A DNA stretch of 64,000 nucleotides from contig NZ_JAERQJ010000001.1 in NCBI RefSeq assembly GCF_016735115.1, positions 965,501-1,029,500 of the forward strand. The letters run 5' to 3'. The notes below the pieces were generated by a model that was given only the letters and a program-made list of their open reading frames with translations, made no database searches and was not told the origin of the DNA. The translations under genes were made by a program, and so were the position numbers. Below are positions 29,502-38,305 of the stretch, piece by piece. Within the stretch, counting starts at the first letter, position 1. Each line of letters opens with the position of its first letter. The stretch is from Aquimarina mytili (lineage in GTDB: Bacteria > Bacteroidota > Bacteroidia > Flavobacteriales > Flavobacteriaceae).

Positions 29502-29636
29502 TCATTTTTTCTTAGAAAAAAGAAGTCCCAAAGGAAAAATCACTAGTATAAAGAGATACCACCCGGTAATTAAACCAATTATGGTGATTGCTGCAGCAAT
29601 CACCATAATCCATATCATTTTGGTTGAAATTTTCAT
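29502..29636 (-). CDS. Small membrane protein (44 aa)
   Basis: A short minus-strand frame from an ATG at 29636 to a TGA at 29502. The product (MKISTKMIWIMVIAAAITI ... LLFSKKK) is almost wholly hydrophobic, with room for two short membrane helices split by GLITGW and basic residues at both ends (positive-inside pattern). The start overlaps the stop of the DUF1080 gene by one base (TAATG), so it is likely translated by re-initiation as the last gene of that operon. It contains a perfect 32-base palindrome at 29578-29609. Function unknown; it may modulate a membrane partner. Too short to be certain, but composition and coupling argue for a real gene. Confidence 0.6.
   Translation of the reverse strand: MKISTKMIWIMVIAAAITIIGLITGWYLFILVIFPLGLLFSKKK
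29578..29609. repeat. Perfect 32-bp palindrome inside the small membrane-protein gene
   Basis: Each half is 16 bases, reading ATTATGGTGATTGCTG followed directly by its exact reverse complement; the centre is a PstI-like CTGCAG. It codes for MVIAAAITII in the 44-residue protein. It lies in the convergent zone between the SprB-like gene and the 3-keto-glycoside operon, so it could also act as a transcription brake. There is no U-run right behind it. Confidence 0.7.
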
Positions 29637-30442
29637 TACAGTTCTCTTACCCAAATATTGCGATATTCTACCGGGTTACTATGATCTTGTAATTTGATAG
29701 GCCCTTTGTCATGGGCCTCATTTTTAGGTGGACCAATATATTCTGTAGATCCTAAAATCTCGACATGATCTTGTACTAAAACTCCATTATGAATTACGGT
29801 AATAAAACCAGATTTGGTTTTATTTCCTTCATTGTCAAACTCCGGAGCATGAAATATAATATCATACGTTTGCCACTGATCTGGCGCTTTTGTAGCATTG
29901 ACCAAAGGAATATGTTGCTTGTAAATCGAAGTTGCTTGTCCGTTAGCATAGGTTTTATTTTGATAACTATCCAAAATTTGTACTTCATACTTGTTTTGGA
30001 AAAATACTCCGCTATTTCCTCTTCCTTGTCCTTCACCTTCAATACGATCTGGAGCACTCCATTCTAAATGTAATTGAATACTGCCAAAATCTTGTTTGGT
30101 TTGTATATCTCCAGTTCCAGGTTTTACGGTCATAGTTTTATCTTCATTTATAGTCCAACCGGCTGGCGAAACAGAATCTTTTGCAGAAACCCAAGCATCT
30201 AAACTAGAACCATCAAACAAAACGATAGCATCCGAGGGAACCTTATTTTCATTAAACGAAATGGCCTTTGGTTCAGGCTCCCATACTTCAGTCTCTTTGG
30301 GATCAGTGATCTCTTTTTCTGGTGGAGTATTGGTGGTAGTTTCTTTTTCTTTTGCTACCTCGATGTTTTCAATAGAAGTAGTTTTCTCTTTGCAAGAAAA
30401 TACAATAGTTAAAAAGGTGAAAAAATAGATTAGCTTTTTCAT
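29636..30442 (-). CDS. DUF1080 lipoprotein (3-keto-disaccharide hydrolase domain)
   Basis: 268 residues. The start is a lipoprotein signal with a lipobox ending at Cys17 (LTIVFSC), then a Glu/Thr/Pro-rich linker (~20-60) and a DUF1080/3-keto-disaccharide hydrolase domain (~65-268). Recognised patterns include IVLFDGSSLDAW, GNSGVFFQNKYEVQILDS, GPIKLQDHSNPVEYRNIW. In characterised Bacteroidota systems this family cleaves glycosides already oxidised to the 3-keto form. The rest of the operon supplies the matching GMC oxidase and Gfo/Idh reductase, which supports that role. Likely attached to the periplasmic or surface face of a membrane. It follows the isomerase gene at 30465 by 22 bases and overlaps the small membrane gene by one base. 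Confidence 0.85.
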   Translation of the reverse strand: MKKLIYFFTFLTIVFSCKEKTTSIENIEVAKEKETTTNTPPEKEITDPKETEVWEPEPKAISFNENKVPSDAIVLFDGSSLDAWVSAKDSVSPAGWTINEDKTMTVKPGTGDIQTKQDFGSIQLHLEWSAPDRIEGEGQGRGNSGVFFQNKYEVQILDSYQNKTYANGQATSIYKQHIPLVNATKAPDQWQTYDIIFHAPEFDNEGNKTKSGFITVIHNGVLVQDHVEILGSTEYIGPPKNEAHDKGPIKLQDHSNPVEYRNIWVREL

Positions 30443-30464
30443 TTTGGTGGTTGTTTTTAGTGGG

Positions 30465-31517
30465 TTATAATCCTAGTATTTTTTTTAATTGTTCTTTATC
30501 AATATCTGCACCTGCAAAATCGTCAAAAGCTTTTTGCGTGGCTTCAATAATATGGGCTTGAATAAACGAAGCGCCTTCCTGGGCTCCTTGTTCAGGAGAT
30601 TTAATACAACATTCCCATTCCATTACGGCCCATACATCGCATCCATATTCCGTTAATTTAGAAAAGATGGTTTTAAAATCTACTTGCCCATCTCCCGGAG
30701 ATCGGTAGCGACCAGCACGATCAATCCAGTCACTATATCCTCCAAAGGCACCTTTTTTGCCGGTAGGATTAAATTCTGAATCTTTCACATGAAATGCTTT
30801 AATAAATTCATGATAATGATCAATATATTCTATATAATCTAATTGTTGAAGTACAAAATGGCTAGGATCATATAAGATATTTACTCTTTTGTGATTACCA
30901 GTTGCTTCAAGAAAACGTTCAAAAGTAATTCCATCATGCAAGTCTTCCCCGGGGTGGATTTCATAACAAACATCAACTCCTTCCTTATCAAAATGATTAA
31001 GAATGGGTAACCATCGTTTTGCTAATTCTTCAAATCCCATTTCGACTAAACCCGCGGGTCTCTGTGGCCATGGGTGCATAGTATGCCAAAGTAGAGCACC
31101 AGAAAAAGTAGCATGCGCTGTAATTCCTAATCTTTTACTTGCTGTTGCTGCATTTTTTACTTGTTGTACTGCCCATTTGGTGCGCTCTGTTGGGTTGTTT
31201 TTTAGCCGATCTGGCGCAAAATTATCAAACATAATATCATAAGCTGGATGCACAGCTACCAATTGTCCTTGTAAGTGAGTTGATAATTCGGTGATCTCTA
31301 ATCCGTAATCTGCAATTTTGCCTTTTAGTTCGTCACAATACGTTTGACTTTCGGCAGCTTTATCCAAATTAATTAGTCGATCTTCCCAAGTCGGAATTTG
31401 AATCCCTTTATAGCCAAGATCTGAAGCCCATTTGCAAAGCCCATCTAGAGAATTAAAAGGTTCTTTATCATCCATAAACTGAGCCAGAAATACGGCAGGC
31501 CCTTTGATTGTTTTCAT
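30465..31517 (-). CDS. Sugar phosphate isomerase/epimerase-type TIM-barrel protein
   Basis: 350 residues, no signal peptide, hence cytoplasmic. The fold is the AP-endonuclease-2/xylose-isomerase-like TIM barrel. Likely metal-binding residues are in CYEIHPGEDLHD, ILYDPSHF, FHVKDSEF and AVMEWECCIKSPEQGA, the set seen in sugar isomerases and epimerases that sit beside Gfo/Idh oxidoreductases. It probably acts on the keto-sugar, or the sugar released from it, in the 3-keto-glycoside route; the exact substrate is not readable. A 123-base gap separates it from the oxidoreductase gene upstream, larger than elsewhere in the operon, so an internal promoter is possible though no good box was seen. Confidence 0.87.
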   Translation of the reverse strand: MKTIKGPAVFLAQFMDDKEPFNSLDGLCKWASDLGYKGIQIPTWEDRLINLDKAAESQTYCDELKGKIADYGLEITELSTHLQGQLVAVHPAYDIMFDNFAPDRLKNNPTERTKWAVQQVKNAATASKRLGITAHATFSGALLWHTMHPWPQRPAGLVEMGFEELAKRWLPILNHFDKEGVDVCYEIHPGEDLHDGITFERFLEATGNHKRVNILYDPSHFVLQQLDYIEYIDHYHEFIKAFHVKDSEFNPTGKKGAFGGYSDWIDRAGRYRSPGDGQVDFKTIFSKLTEYGCDVWAVMEWECCIKSPEQGAQEGASFIQAHIIEATQKAFDDFAGADIDKEQLKKILGL

Positions 31518-31640
31518 ATGATTAGCTTTTGAGTTTTTGGGTATGAAAATTTGTGAGTTTTAGTATCTCTTTTGACTTTGTAATATCTGAATTATAAATA
31601 TTTTGCACAATAACTCTTCTATATCATACTCATCACTTTT

Positions 31641-32786
31641 TTAAATTTTTGTCCAAGCAGTATTATTTTTACTACTTTCTACGCAGGCATAAATAAACTT
31701 CATGCCTCGCAGACCATCTTTTACCGTTGGAAAATCTGGTAGATTAGAAGGGATCCCTCCAGAATTAATATTTTGCACTTCTAGTGCAAAACTTCTATAA
31801 ATTGTTGCGAAACCTTCCAGGTACCCTTCAGGATGACCTGCAGGGATACGTACATATTCTGAGGCTTCTGGATATCCACCATTTCCACCAGGAGTATAGA
31901 TTTGCTTAGGTTTGTCTAACCAACGAACTATTAGTTCATTTGGGTTTTCCTGATACCACTCTATACTTCCTTTGGTTCCATAAATTTTGATCCCCAGATT
32001 GTTTTCTTCGCCGGTAGCAATTTGTGAAAAGCTCATTGTTCCTTTAGCTCCATTTTCAAAACGAAGTAAAATATTTCCATCATCATCCAACACTCTTCCA
32101 TCTCCAAAAGCAGAAAGATCTGCCGCAAGTTCACTAATTTGAATACCAGAGATATACTCGACCAGATTTTCTGCATGAGTACCAATATCTCCCAAAGCTC
32201 CTCCGATTCCCGATTTTGAGGGGTCTACTCGCCAAGCTGCTTGTTTTTGCCCCGTTTTTTCGATAGAAGTAGCCAACCACCCTTGTAAATATTGAACATT
32301 AATTTTACGAATTGCTCCCAAATCACCTTTGGATATCATTGTTTTCGCTTGTTTTACCATTGGATATCCGGTATAGTTATGTGTTAGCGCAAAAACTTTT
32401 TCAGACGAATTTACAATCGTTTCAAGTTCGATTGCCTCCTCCAGGGTCAAGGTCATTGGTTTATCACAAATAACATGAAAACCATGTTCTAAAGCCATTT
32501 TAGCAGGAGGGAAATGCATATGATTAGGAGTTACAATGGCTACAAAATCCATACGCTCTTTTTCAGGAAGCTTAGCTTCTTCTATGAGCATTTGTTCATA
32601 ATTTGCATATGCCCTTTGTTTTGAAATTCCTAACGTTTCCGCGGAAGCGATACTTTTTTCTTCACTACTAGAAAATGCACCACATACCAAATCAATCATA
32701 CCATCAATACTTGCTGCTTTTCTATGTACATCTCCGATGAAAGAACCAATTCCTCCACCGATCATTCCCATTTTAAGTCGAGTCAT
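31641..32786 (-). CDS. Gfo/Idh/MocA family oxidoreductase
   Basis: 381 residues. The N-terminal Rossmann domain has KMGMIGGGIGSFIGDVHRKA for NAD(P) binding and CDKPMTLTLEEA, matching the family's conserved Lys-Pro motif. The C-terminal substrate domain contains DIGTHAENLVEYISG, which places the usual Asp/His near the sugar. No signal peptide; cytoplasmic. Family members oxidise or reduce sugars at a ring hydroxyl, and in 3-keto-glycoside pathways reduce the 3-keto sugar back to the common sugar. It begins 5 bases after the stop of the MFS transporter gene, so uptake and reduction are probably linked. Confidence 0.9.
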   Translation of the reverse strand: MTRLKMGMIGGGIGSFIGDVHRKAASIDGMIDLVCGAFSSSEEKSIASAETLGISKQRAYANYEQMLIEEAKLPEKERMDFVAIVTPNHMHFPPAKMALEHGFHVICDKPMTLTLEEAIELETIVNSSEKVFALTHNYTGYPMVKQAKTMISKGDLGAIRKINVQYLQGWLATSIEKTGQKQAAWRVDPSKSGIGGALGDIGTHAENLVEYISGIQISELAADLSAFGDGRVLDDDGNILLRFENGAKGTMSFSQIATGEENNLGIKIYGTKGSIEWYQENPNELIVRWLDKPKQIYTPGGNGGYPEASEYVRIPAGHPEGYLEGFATIYRSFALEVQNINSGGIPSNLPDFPTVKDGLRGMKFIYACVESSKNNTAWTKI

Positions 32787-32791
32787 ATTGT

Positions 32792-34021
32792 TTATTCTTT
32801 ATATTCTATTTTTTCATTTTTGAAGAAGATAGCAAAAAGTAGCATCACTGCTCCAGCAAACATAGCTGGAAAGATCCAAATACCAGTCCAATCATGCTGT
32901 CCTTCTGATACTAAATTAGCATCAGTAATTTTACCAGCTACGTAGAATCCAATAAGCATTCCGAGACCATATGTGGCTAAAGTTATTAATCCCTGGGCTG
33001 CACTTTTAAACTTTTCTCCGGCCTTACTATCTGTATATATCTGACCAGATACAAAAAAGAAATCATAACAAATACCATGTAAGGCAATACCAGTAATAAG
33101 CATGAACGCTAGTTCGCCTGAGTTACCGTAGGCAAATAATAAATATCTGATTGCCCATGCTAACATACCAACTAAAAGAGTCATTTTAAAACCAAATTTT
33201 TTAAAGAAAAATGGAAGTAACAACATGAAAATTACCTCTGACGCTTGTCCAATAGTCATTTTCGCAGCGGGGTTAGAAACCCCAATTTCACCTAAAAATT
33301 GACCCGCATGCTGATAATAAAATGCTAAGGGTATACAAATAAGTATTGAAGCTAGAAAAAAGAATAGGAAATTCTTATCTTTTAAAAGGTTTAATGCATC
33401 TAACCCTAAAATATCGGAAATACTTATTTTTTGATCCTTACTAATCTTAGGAGGTGTCTTGGGAAGAGTAAAACTTAAAATTCCTAAAACAGAAGAGGCT
33501 ACAGCGGTCATTAAGAAAGTGTTCTTGAGCATACCACTTGCAACTCCCTCTTCAGAATCCCAATGAAATACATAGCTAATTACTAATCCAGCTACGATCC
33601 AACCTATGGTGCCAAATACACGAACAAAAGAGAATTGCTTGGCGGGATCATTCATTTGATTAAAAGAAACAGAATTTACCAACGCAAGAGTAGGCATATA
33701 GGCAATCATATATCCAAGCACATAAGGGTAAAAAGAACTAAAATCGGTTGCATTTGCCATTTGATACATTAAAAAAGCTCCGATTAGATGTAAAATCCCT
33801 AATATTCTTTCTGCATTAAAAAAGCGATCTGCAATTAATCCGATAATAAAAGGAGCAATAATAGCACCCCAGGATTGTGTTGAATACGCCATGGCAATTT
33901 CGCCGCCACTTGTTTTCAAAGTATTGGGCAAATATATACCCATGGTTACAAACCATCCTCCCCAAATAAAAAATTCTAAGAACATCATTAATGAGAGTTG
34001 GATCTGAGTTGAAATCTTCAT
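32792..34021 (-). CDS. MFS transporter, nucleoside:H+ symporter-like (NupG type)
   Basis: 409 residues with about 12 membrane helices. The start (QIQLSLMMFLEFFIWGGWFV) and a helix pattern such as WGAIIAPFIIGLIADRFFNAERIL match the nucleoside-transporter branch of the major facilitator superfamily. In Bacteroidota this branch is often found beside sugar isomerases and Gfo/Idh oxidoreductases, where a sugar or keto-sugar is a likelier cargo than a nucleoside. Flanking genes are 5 and 21 bases away, in the same direction. Confident for family; the cargo is inferred. Confidence 0.88.
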   Translation of the reverse strand: MKISTQIQLSLMMFLEFFIWGGWFVTMGIYLPNTLKTSGGEIAMAYSTQSWGAIIAPFIIGLIADRFFNAERILGILHLIGAFLMYQMANATDFSSFYPYVLGYMIAYMPTLALVNSVSFNQMNDPAKQFSFVRVFGTIGWIVAGLVISYVFHWDSEEGVASGMLKNTFLMTAVASSVLGILSFTLPKTPPKISKDQKISISDILGLDALNLLKDKNFLFFFLASILICIPLAFYYQHAGQFLGEIGVSNPAAKMTIGQASEVIFMLLLPFFFKKFGFKMTLLVGMLAWAIRYLLFAYGNSGELAFMLITGIALHGICYDFFFVSGQIYTDSKAGEKFKSAAQGLITLATYGLGMLIGFYVAGKITDANLVSEGQHDWTGIWIFPAMFAGAVMLLFAIFFKNEKIEYKE

Positions 34022-34042
34022 AAAATTGGTTGGTTAGTTTAG

Positions 34043-35026
34043 TTAATTTGATGAATTAATTAGTAAGTCGCGGGTTGCTTTAATACCCTCAATTTCATTG
34101 AGGCGTTCTCCTTCATATTCAACGCCCACAAAGCCTTTGTATCCAGAGTTTTTGATGATCTCGAGCATTTTTTTATAATCAATTGTAGTTTCATTTCCTT
34201 CTGAATCAAAATCATATGATTTTGCACTTACAGCTTTAGCATAGGGCATCATTTCTTTTACTCCTTGATATTTAGGATATTCTTTAACGCATTTAGCTCC
34301 CCAGCGAGCACCACCTTCTCTTTTTAAGCAAAAATTACCAAAATCGGGTAGTGTTCCACAATTGGGTTTATTTACCTTTTGCATCACTTCAACTAATAGT
34401 GATGCATTAGAAGACAGGTATCCATGATTTTCTACAATAACATTAATATTTTTAGTCGCAGCATAGTCAGATAATTTACCTAGACCATCAGTTGCAACAT
34501 CAACCCATTGTTCTGGATCATTAGTACCAAATAGATTTACACGGATAGAGTGGCAACCTAAAAATTGAGCGGCATCCACCCATTTTTTATGGTTTTCTAC
34601 GGCATCATTTCGCTCTTTTTCGCTGGTAACTGCCAAATCGCCTTCGCCATCTACCATAATGATTAAATTCTGAATATTATGTTTTGTACTATTGGCTTTT
34701 AATGCTTCTAAAAGTGTTTGCATTGCTTTTTGTGGATCAGGGTCTTTTATGAGTTCATCGGTATATAATTGGCTTACATATTCAATTCCTTCGAAACCCA
34801 ATTCTTTTGCTTTTTGGGCAAAGTCCATTGGACTCATTTCACCAGATTGAATTGTTTTATGAAGAGACCATTGTGCTAGTGAAAGTTTAAAAAATGGTTT
34901 TGTTTCTTCTATTAATGTTTCCACTGATGATTCTTCTTTTTGAGCTTCAGAATTTTGAGAGGTGTTGTTTTTACATGATCCAAAAAATAGAATTAAAATT
35001 AGCCCGGTTATAATGGTTTTTTGCAT
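34043..35026 (-). CDS. TIM-barrel sugar isomerase-like lipoprotein
   Basis: 327 residues when started at the ATG at 35026. The longer frame from 35092 would overlap the upstream gene and would bury the lipoprotein signal (TIITGLILILFFGSC, lipobox Cys at residue 18). After a short linker comes an AP-endonuclease-2-like TIM barrel related to hydroxypyruvate isomerases, with candidate metal ligands in GIEYVSQLY, NVIVENHGYLSS, GTLPDFGNFC and FVGVEYEGERL. Being lipid-anchored, it should work outside the cytoplasm, unlike the isomerase at 30465. Probably epimerises or isomerises an oxidised sugar made by the GMC enzyme. Spacing to neighbours is 17-21 bases. Confidence 0.85.
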   Translation of the reverse strand: MQKTIITGLILILFFGSCKNNTSQNSEAQKEESSVETLIEETKPFFKLSLAQWSLHKTIQSGEMSPMDFAQKAKELGFEGIEYVSQLYTDELIKDPDPQKAMQTLLEALKANSTKHNIQNLIIMVDGEGDLAVTSEKERNDAVENHKKWVDAAQFLGCHSIRVNLFGTNDPEQWVDVATDGLGKLSDYAATKNINVIVENHGYLSSNASLLVEVMQKVNKPNCGTLPDFGNFCLKREGGARWGAKCVKEYPKYQGVKEMMPYAKAVSAKSYDFDSEGNETTIDYKKMLEIIKNSGYKGFVGVEYEGERLNEIEGIKATRDLLINSSN

Positions 35027-35043
35027 GATTGTAATGATAAGGT

Positions 35044-35679
35044 TTATAGTGACCAGGCTTTTCCGCCTGTTAGTTTTTCTAAAGAATCGCATCCTATTTG
35101 CTGGCCTGGTACCGGCGCATATGCAAGTACATTTTCTCCTATTTCTTTACTGGTTTTGAATCCCCAAATTGAAAGGTCCCTTATGGCCGATAAGAATAGA
35201 AAAATTTTGGCATCTTTTGATATTGCATCAAAATCATCCGGACTTTTCATGTGTTCCATTTCTTCTTGATAGGCCTTTTGCTGCTCTTTTGATGATTTAA
35301 GGTATTTAGCCAATAAAGCATCATATTCTTCAATTTTAATCTTCTTAACGGGCTTGTCTTCATTAACACCTAATTCATTGAGTACTATACCTGCTATTTT
35401 TTTAAACATACTCGCTTCTTCTTCTTTAGCGACTTGACTCATGTATTTCTCAGTAAACATAGCCACATTAAGAGATTTAGCACCTGGGATATCAGTTTCT
35501 GGAATAATTAGATCTACAAGTTGATCTAATACTTTGGCTTCATCTTCTGAAAGTAATTCTGGGACCCAATTTAGTTTTATCTCGGAAGTACAACTTTGTA
35601 GTATACTAATAATAGCGGGAGTAGTAGCTATATATCCGGCTGATAATCCAATGTTTTTTAAAGCTTCTCTTCTGTTCAT
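35044..35679 (-). CDS. Gluconate 2-dehydrogenase subunit 3 family protein
   Basis: 211 residues. The N-terminus MNRREALKNIGLSAG carries a twin-arginine-type motif followed by a hydrophobic stretch and a Cys (SILQSC), so Tat export and perhaps lipidation are likely. The remainder is helical and matches the small subunit that accompanies membrane-linked GMC sugar dehydrogenases (family "gluconate 2-dehydrogenase subunit 3"). Such subunits carry the FAD subunit across the membrane or stabilise it. It lies 11 bases downstream of the GMC gene, the canonical pairing. Confident for the family. Confidence 0.9.
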   Translation of the reverse strand: MNRREALKNIGLSAGYIATTPAIISILQSCTSEIKLNWVPELLSEDEAKVLDQLVDLIIPETDIPGAKSLNVAMFTEKYMSQVAKEEEASMFKKIAGIVLNELGVNEDKPVKKIKIEEYDALLAKYLKSSKEQQKAYQEEMEHMKSPDDFDAISKDAKIFLFLSAIRDLSIWGFKTSKEIGENVLAYAPVPGQQIGCDSLEKLTGGKAWSL

Positions 35680-35690
35680 CTTATATTGAA

Positions 35691-37382
35691 TTAAGCGGTT
35701 TTTTTAATTTGTTTTGCAGCATGCTCTGCGGCTCTAGCGGTAAATGCCATATACGTAAGCGAAGGATTTACACAACTTGCTGACGTCATAAATGAACCAT
35801 CGGTAACATACACATTGGGTACCGCATGGATTTGATTATGTTTGTTAAGTACTGATGTTTTTGGATCATTACCCATTCTTGCGGTTCCCATTTCATGAAT
35901 TCCTAATCCAGGAGCTCCTATATCGTCCCATGGTTCAATATTTTTAAAGCCTGCTTTTTCAAGCATTTCCATAGCTTGGGATACCATATCTTTTCTCATT
36001 TCTATCTCATTTTCTTTAAATTCTGCATCAAACGTTATGGTGGGTAATCCCCATTCATCTAATTTTTCGTAATCCAAAGTCATTTTATTATCATGATACG
36101 GAAGACATTCTCCAAATCCCATGAGACCAATTTGCCATTTACCCGGTTTAAGAATACTTTCTTTTAAAGCGGCTCCGTATCCTAATTCTGAAATGGTTTC
36201 TTTCCAATCTCGTCGACTTGCTCCTCCTTGATACCCATAACCTCTTTTAAACGTTTTTTGATCCGTTTCACCTCCCAAATTTCTAAACCTTGGGATATAT
36301 AACCCATTGGGTCTTCGACCTTTATAGTATTTATCCTCAAATCCATCAAAATTGGCAATGGCTCCAGCTTTAAAATGATGATCCATGATATTATGGCCTA
36401 ACTCACCAGAATCATTTCCCATTCCGTTAGGGAATCGCTCTGATTTGGATTGCAGTAAAATACTGGCTGATGCAATAGCAGAGGCGCACAGAAAAATTAC
36501 TTTTGCAGTAAATTCAAAAACCTCCTTAGTTTCAGAATCAATAACTTTTACGCCTGTTGCCTTTCCTGTTTTATCATTGTAGATTACTTGATGCACAATA
36601 GAATTGGGACGCAATGTCATATTTCCAGTACGTTCGGCGGCAGGAAGAGTTGATGAGTTACTGCTAAAATAGGCTCCAAAAGGACATCCTCGCATACAAC
36701 GATTACGATATTGGCAATTCATTCTTCCTTCAAAAGTTTTTGTTCCGGTTATATGAGCCGTACGTCCAATTGTTAATAATCGATCTTCATAATTCTGGGC
36801 AATATTAGATTTTAAATGATTTTCTACACAGTTTAGCTCCATAGGTGGTAAAAACTGTCCATCAGGTAATTGTTCTAACCCTAATTTTTCTCCACTAACA
36901 CCGATAAACTCTTCCACTTTATCATACCACGGTGCTATATCCTTATATCGTATGGGCCAATCGATTGCTATTCCGTCTTTTTTATTAGCCTCAAAATCAA
37001 TATCGGCTAATCGATAGCTTTGTCTTCCCCACATCAGTGATCGACCACCAACATGATACCCCCTAATCCAATCAAATCTTTTGGTTTCATTGTAAGGGTG
37101 TTTTAGGTCATTTACAAAGAAATGTCGGTGTTCGGTACCAGTAACATATCCGGTTCTATTTTGTTTTTCCTGTTCGGCGATTTCTTTTCTTGTAGGTTGC
37201 CCTTTGAACTCAGAATCCCATGGGTCGTCATTCATGGTTGTGTAATCTTCAATATGGCGTACCATACGGCCACGCTCTAAAACAAGAGTTTTTAATCCTT
37301 TTTCGCAGAGTTCTTTGGCGGCCCAGCCACCACTAATCCCTGTACCTACTACGATAGCATCGTATTGTGGTTCTTTTTTCAT
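35691..37382 (-). CDS. GMC family FAD-dependent oxidoreductase
   Basis: 563 residues. FAD-binding signature YDAIVVGTGISGGWAAKELC near the start, with VLERGR behind it. The GMC-specific region includes WGRQSYRLADIDF and a Cys-rich CQYRNRCMRGCPFGAYF segment (~residues 220-237). At the C-terminus are HEMGTARMG and VTDGSFMTSASCVNPSLTYM, which hold the active-site His and Asn. This is the catalytic subunit of membrane-linked sugar dehydrogenases; here it probably oxidises a sugar or glycoside at C3. It has no signal peptide of its own, consistent with export together with the Tat-bearing subunit 3. Electrons would pass to the cytochrome encoded just upstream (26 bases). Confidence 0.92.
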   Translation of the reverse strand: MKKEPQYDAIVVGTGISGGWAAKELCEKGLKTLVLERGRMVRHIEDYTTMNDDPWDSEFKGQPTRKEIAEQEKQNRTGYVTGTEHRHFFVNDLKHPYNETKRFDWIRGYHVGGRSLMWGRQSYRLADIDFEANKKDGIAIDWPIRYKDIAPWYDKVEEFIGVSGEKLGLEQLPDGQFLPPMELNCVENHLKSNIAQNYEDRLLTIGRTAHITGTKTFEGRMNCQYRNRCMRGCPFGAYFSSNSSTLPAAERTGNMTLRPNSIVHQVIYNDKTGKATGVKVIDSETKEVFEFTAKVIFLCASAIASASILLQSKSERFPNGMGNDSGELGHNIMDHHFKAGAIANFDGFEDKYYKGRRPNGLYIPRFRNLGGETDQKTFKRGYGYQGGASRRDWKETISELGYGAALKESILKPGKWQIGLMGFGECLPYHDNKMTLDYEKLDEWGLPTITFDAEFKENEIEMRKDMVSQAMEMLEKAGFKNIEPWDDIGAPGLGIHEMGTARMGNDPKTSVLNKHNQIHAVPNVYVTDGSFMTSASCVNPSLTYMAFTARAAEHAAKQIKKTA

Positions 37383-37407
37383 ATTCGTTGATAATTTGCG
37401 GGTAATT

Positions 37408-37902
37408 TTATTCGTTTAATGTTCTAAACCATTCTGCCATAGCTCTTGCTTCATCTTCAGAGATATTTTGATTGAGCATTATGGTATTATTATATTCTTT
37501 AAGTAACGCAATAGCTACAGGATCTTTTTTGAGCATTTCATCAGGATTCATAATCATGTTCATTACCCATTCTGGACTACGCTTTTTGTAAATACCTACC
37601 ATAGGCGGCCCAATAAATTTTTGAGAAGCTTTATGACAGGCTACACACTTAGATTTGAATAATTGTTCTCCTTTATCTGCAAGGTTTTGGTTTATGCTCT
37701 TATCAAATGTCACAGACGTTATTGGGCCAATACCTTTGTTTTCGAGCATAATAGGCACTGAAGAAGTATTTGTTGATTCAACTTTTTTCTCCTTCTTTTT
37801 ATTTCCAATAGTAATAGTTTCTTTATCTGTTTTTTTTTGATTAGAACAACCCATACTAATAAATAGGCAAATAATCGCAATGGGTAAAGAGAATGATTTC
37901 AT
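37408..37902 (-). CDS. c-type cytochrome lipoprotein
   Basis: 164 residues. Lipoprotein signal with a lipobox ending MGC (Cys19), a Lys/Glu-rich linker, then one cytochrome c domain: haem-attachment motif CVACH and a likely axial Met in FIGPPMVGIY. It is the first gene of the minus-strand operon, next to the GMC oxidoreductase, and is therefore its likely electron acceptor. The upstream region has two inverted repeats that may be regulatory. Fully convincing for a monohaem cytochrome; the electron route is inferred from context. Confidence 0.9.
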   Translation of the reverse strand: MKSFSLPIAIICLFISMGCSNQKKTDKETITIGNKKKEKKVESTNTSSVPIMLENKGIGPITSVTFDKSINQNLADKGEQLFKSKCVACHKASQKFIGPPMVGIYKKRSPEWVMNMIMNPDEMLKKDPVAIALLKEYNNTIMLNQNISEDEARAMAEWFRTLNE

Positions 37903-37948
37903 CTATTATAGTTTTCTTTTTTACATTAGTAAACTTCCAAATTTGAGC

Positions 37949-37984
37949 AATCAGAAACAATATATACTAATATGATTTCTGATT
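37949..37984. repeat. Inverted repeat upstream of the cytochrome gene
   Basis: Arms AATCAGAAA (37949-37957) and TTTCTGATT (37976-37984) are perfect 9-base matches with an 18-base spacer. Lies 47-82 bases upstream of the cytochrome start. Could be an operator; weak evidence on its own. Confidence 0.4.
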
Positions 37985-38020
37985 TCTTAAATTGTAAAAA
38001 GCCTTTATTATGTGGCAAAA

Positions 38021-38042
38021 AAGACTAATAAATATTAGTCTT
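38021..38042. promoter_or_regulatory. Perfect 10-bp inverted repeat, possible operator
   Basis: AAGACTAATA (38021-38030) and TATTAGTCTT (38033-38042) are exact reverse complements with a 2-base spacer, a shape typical of a dimeric repressor site. It lies 119 bases upstream of the cytochrome gene and 280 bases upstream of the metal operon, between the divergent units. No U-run follows, so a terminator is unlikely. Confidence 0.5.
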
Positions 38043-38305
38043 ATGTAATAGTGAAATATTGAGTTTTTAAATATGTGGTGAATAAATATAAGAAGTTTAT
38101 TTAATTTTTAACCAAACAATTAACTATTCATTAAATAAAAAAATATAATAATTCTATTTTTAGAATATATCCTAATCATTTCTTCTAAAGCTTTTTGTGT
38201 GGTCTATTGTTGTGAATTATAGATAGATAAGGTGAAATAGTAAATTGTTTTTCTTAGAAAGTAGTACTTTTTATCAATGAAAAACTTAATCGATTAATTT
38301 TTTAT

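Noticed and set aside
29578..29609. Palindrome read as a plain rho-independent terminator
   Set aside because: No U-run follows on either strand and it lies within a plausible coding frame, so it is kept as a palindrome of open function.
35027..35092. 22-residue longer start for the isomerase lipoprotein
   Set aside because: It would overlap the upstream gene by about 50 bases and move the lipobox away from the N-terminus.
38021..38042. Inverted repeat read as a terminator
   Set aside because: It stands upstream of both divergent genes, with no gene ending into it and no U-run.
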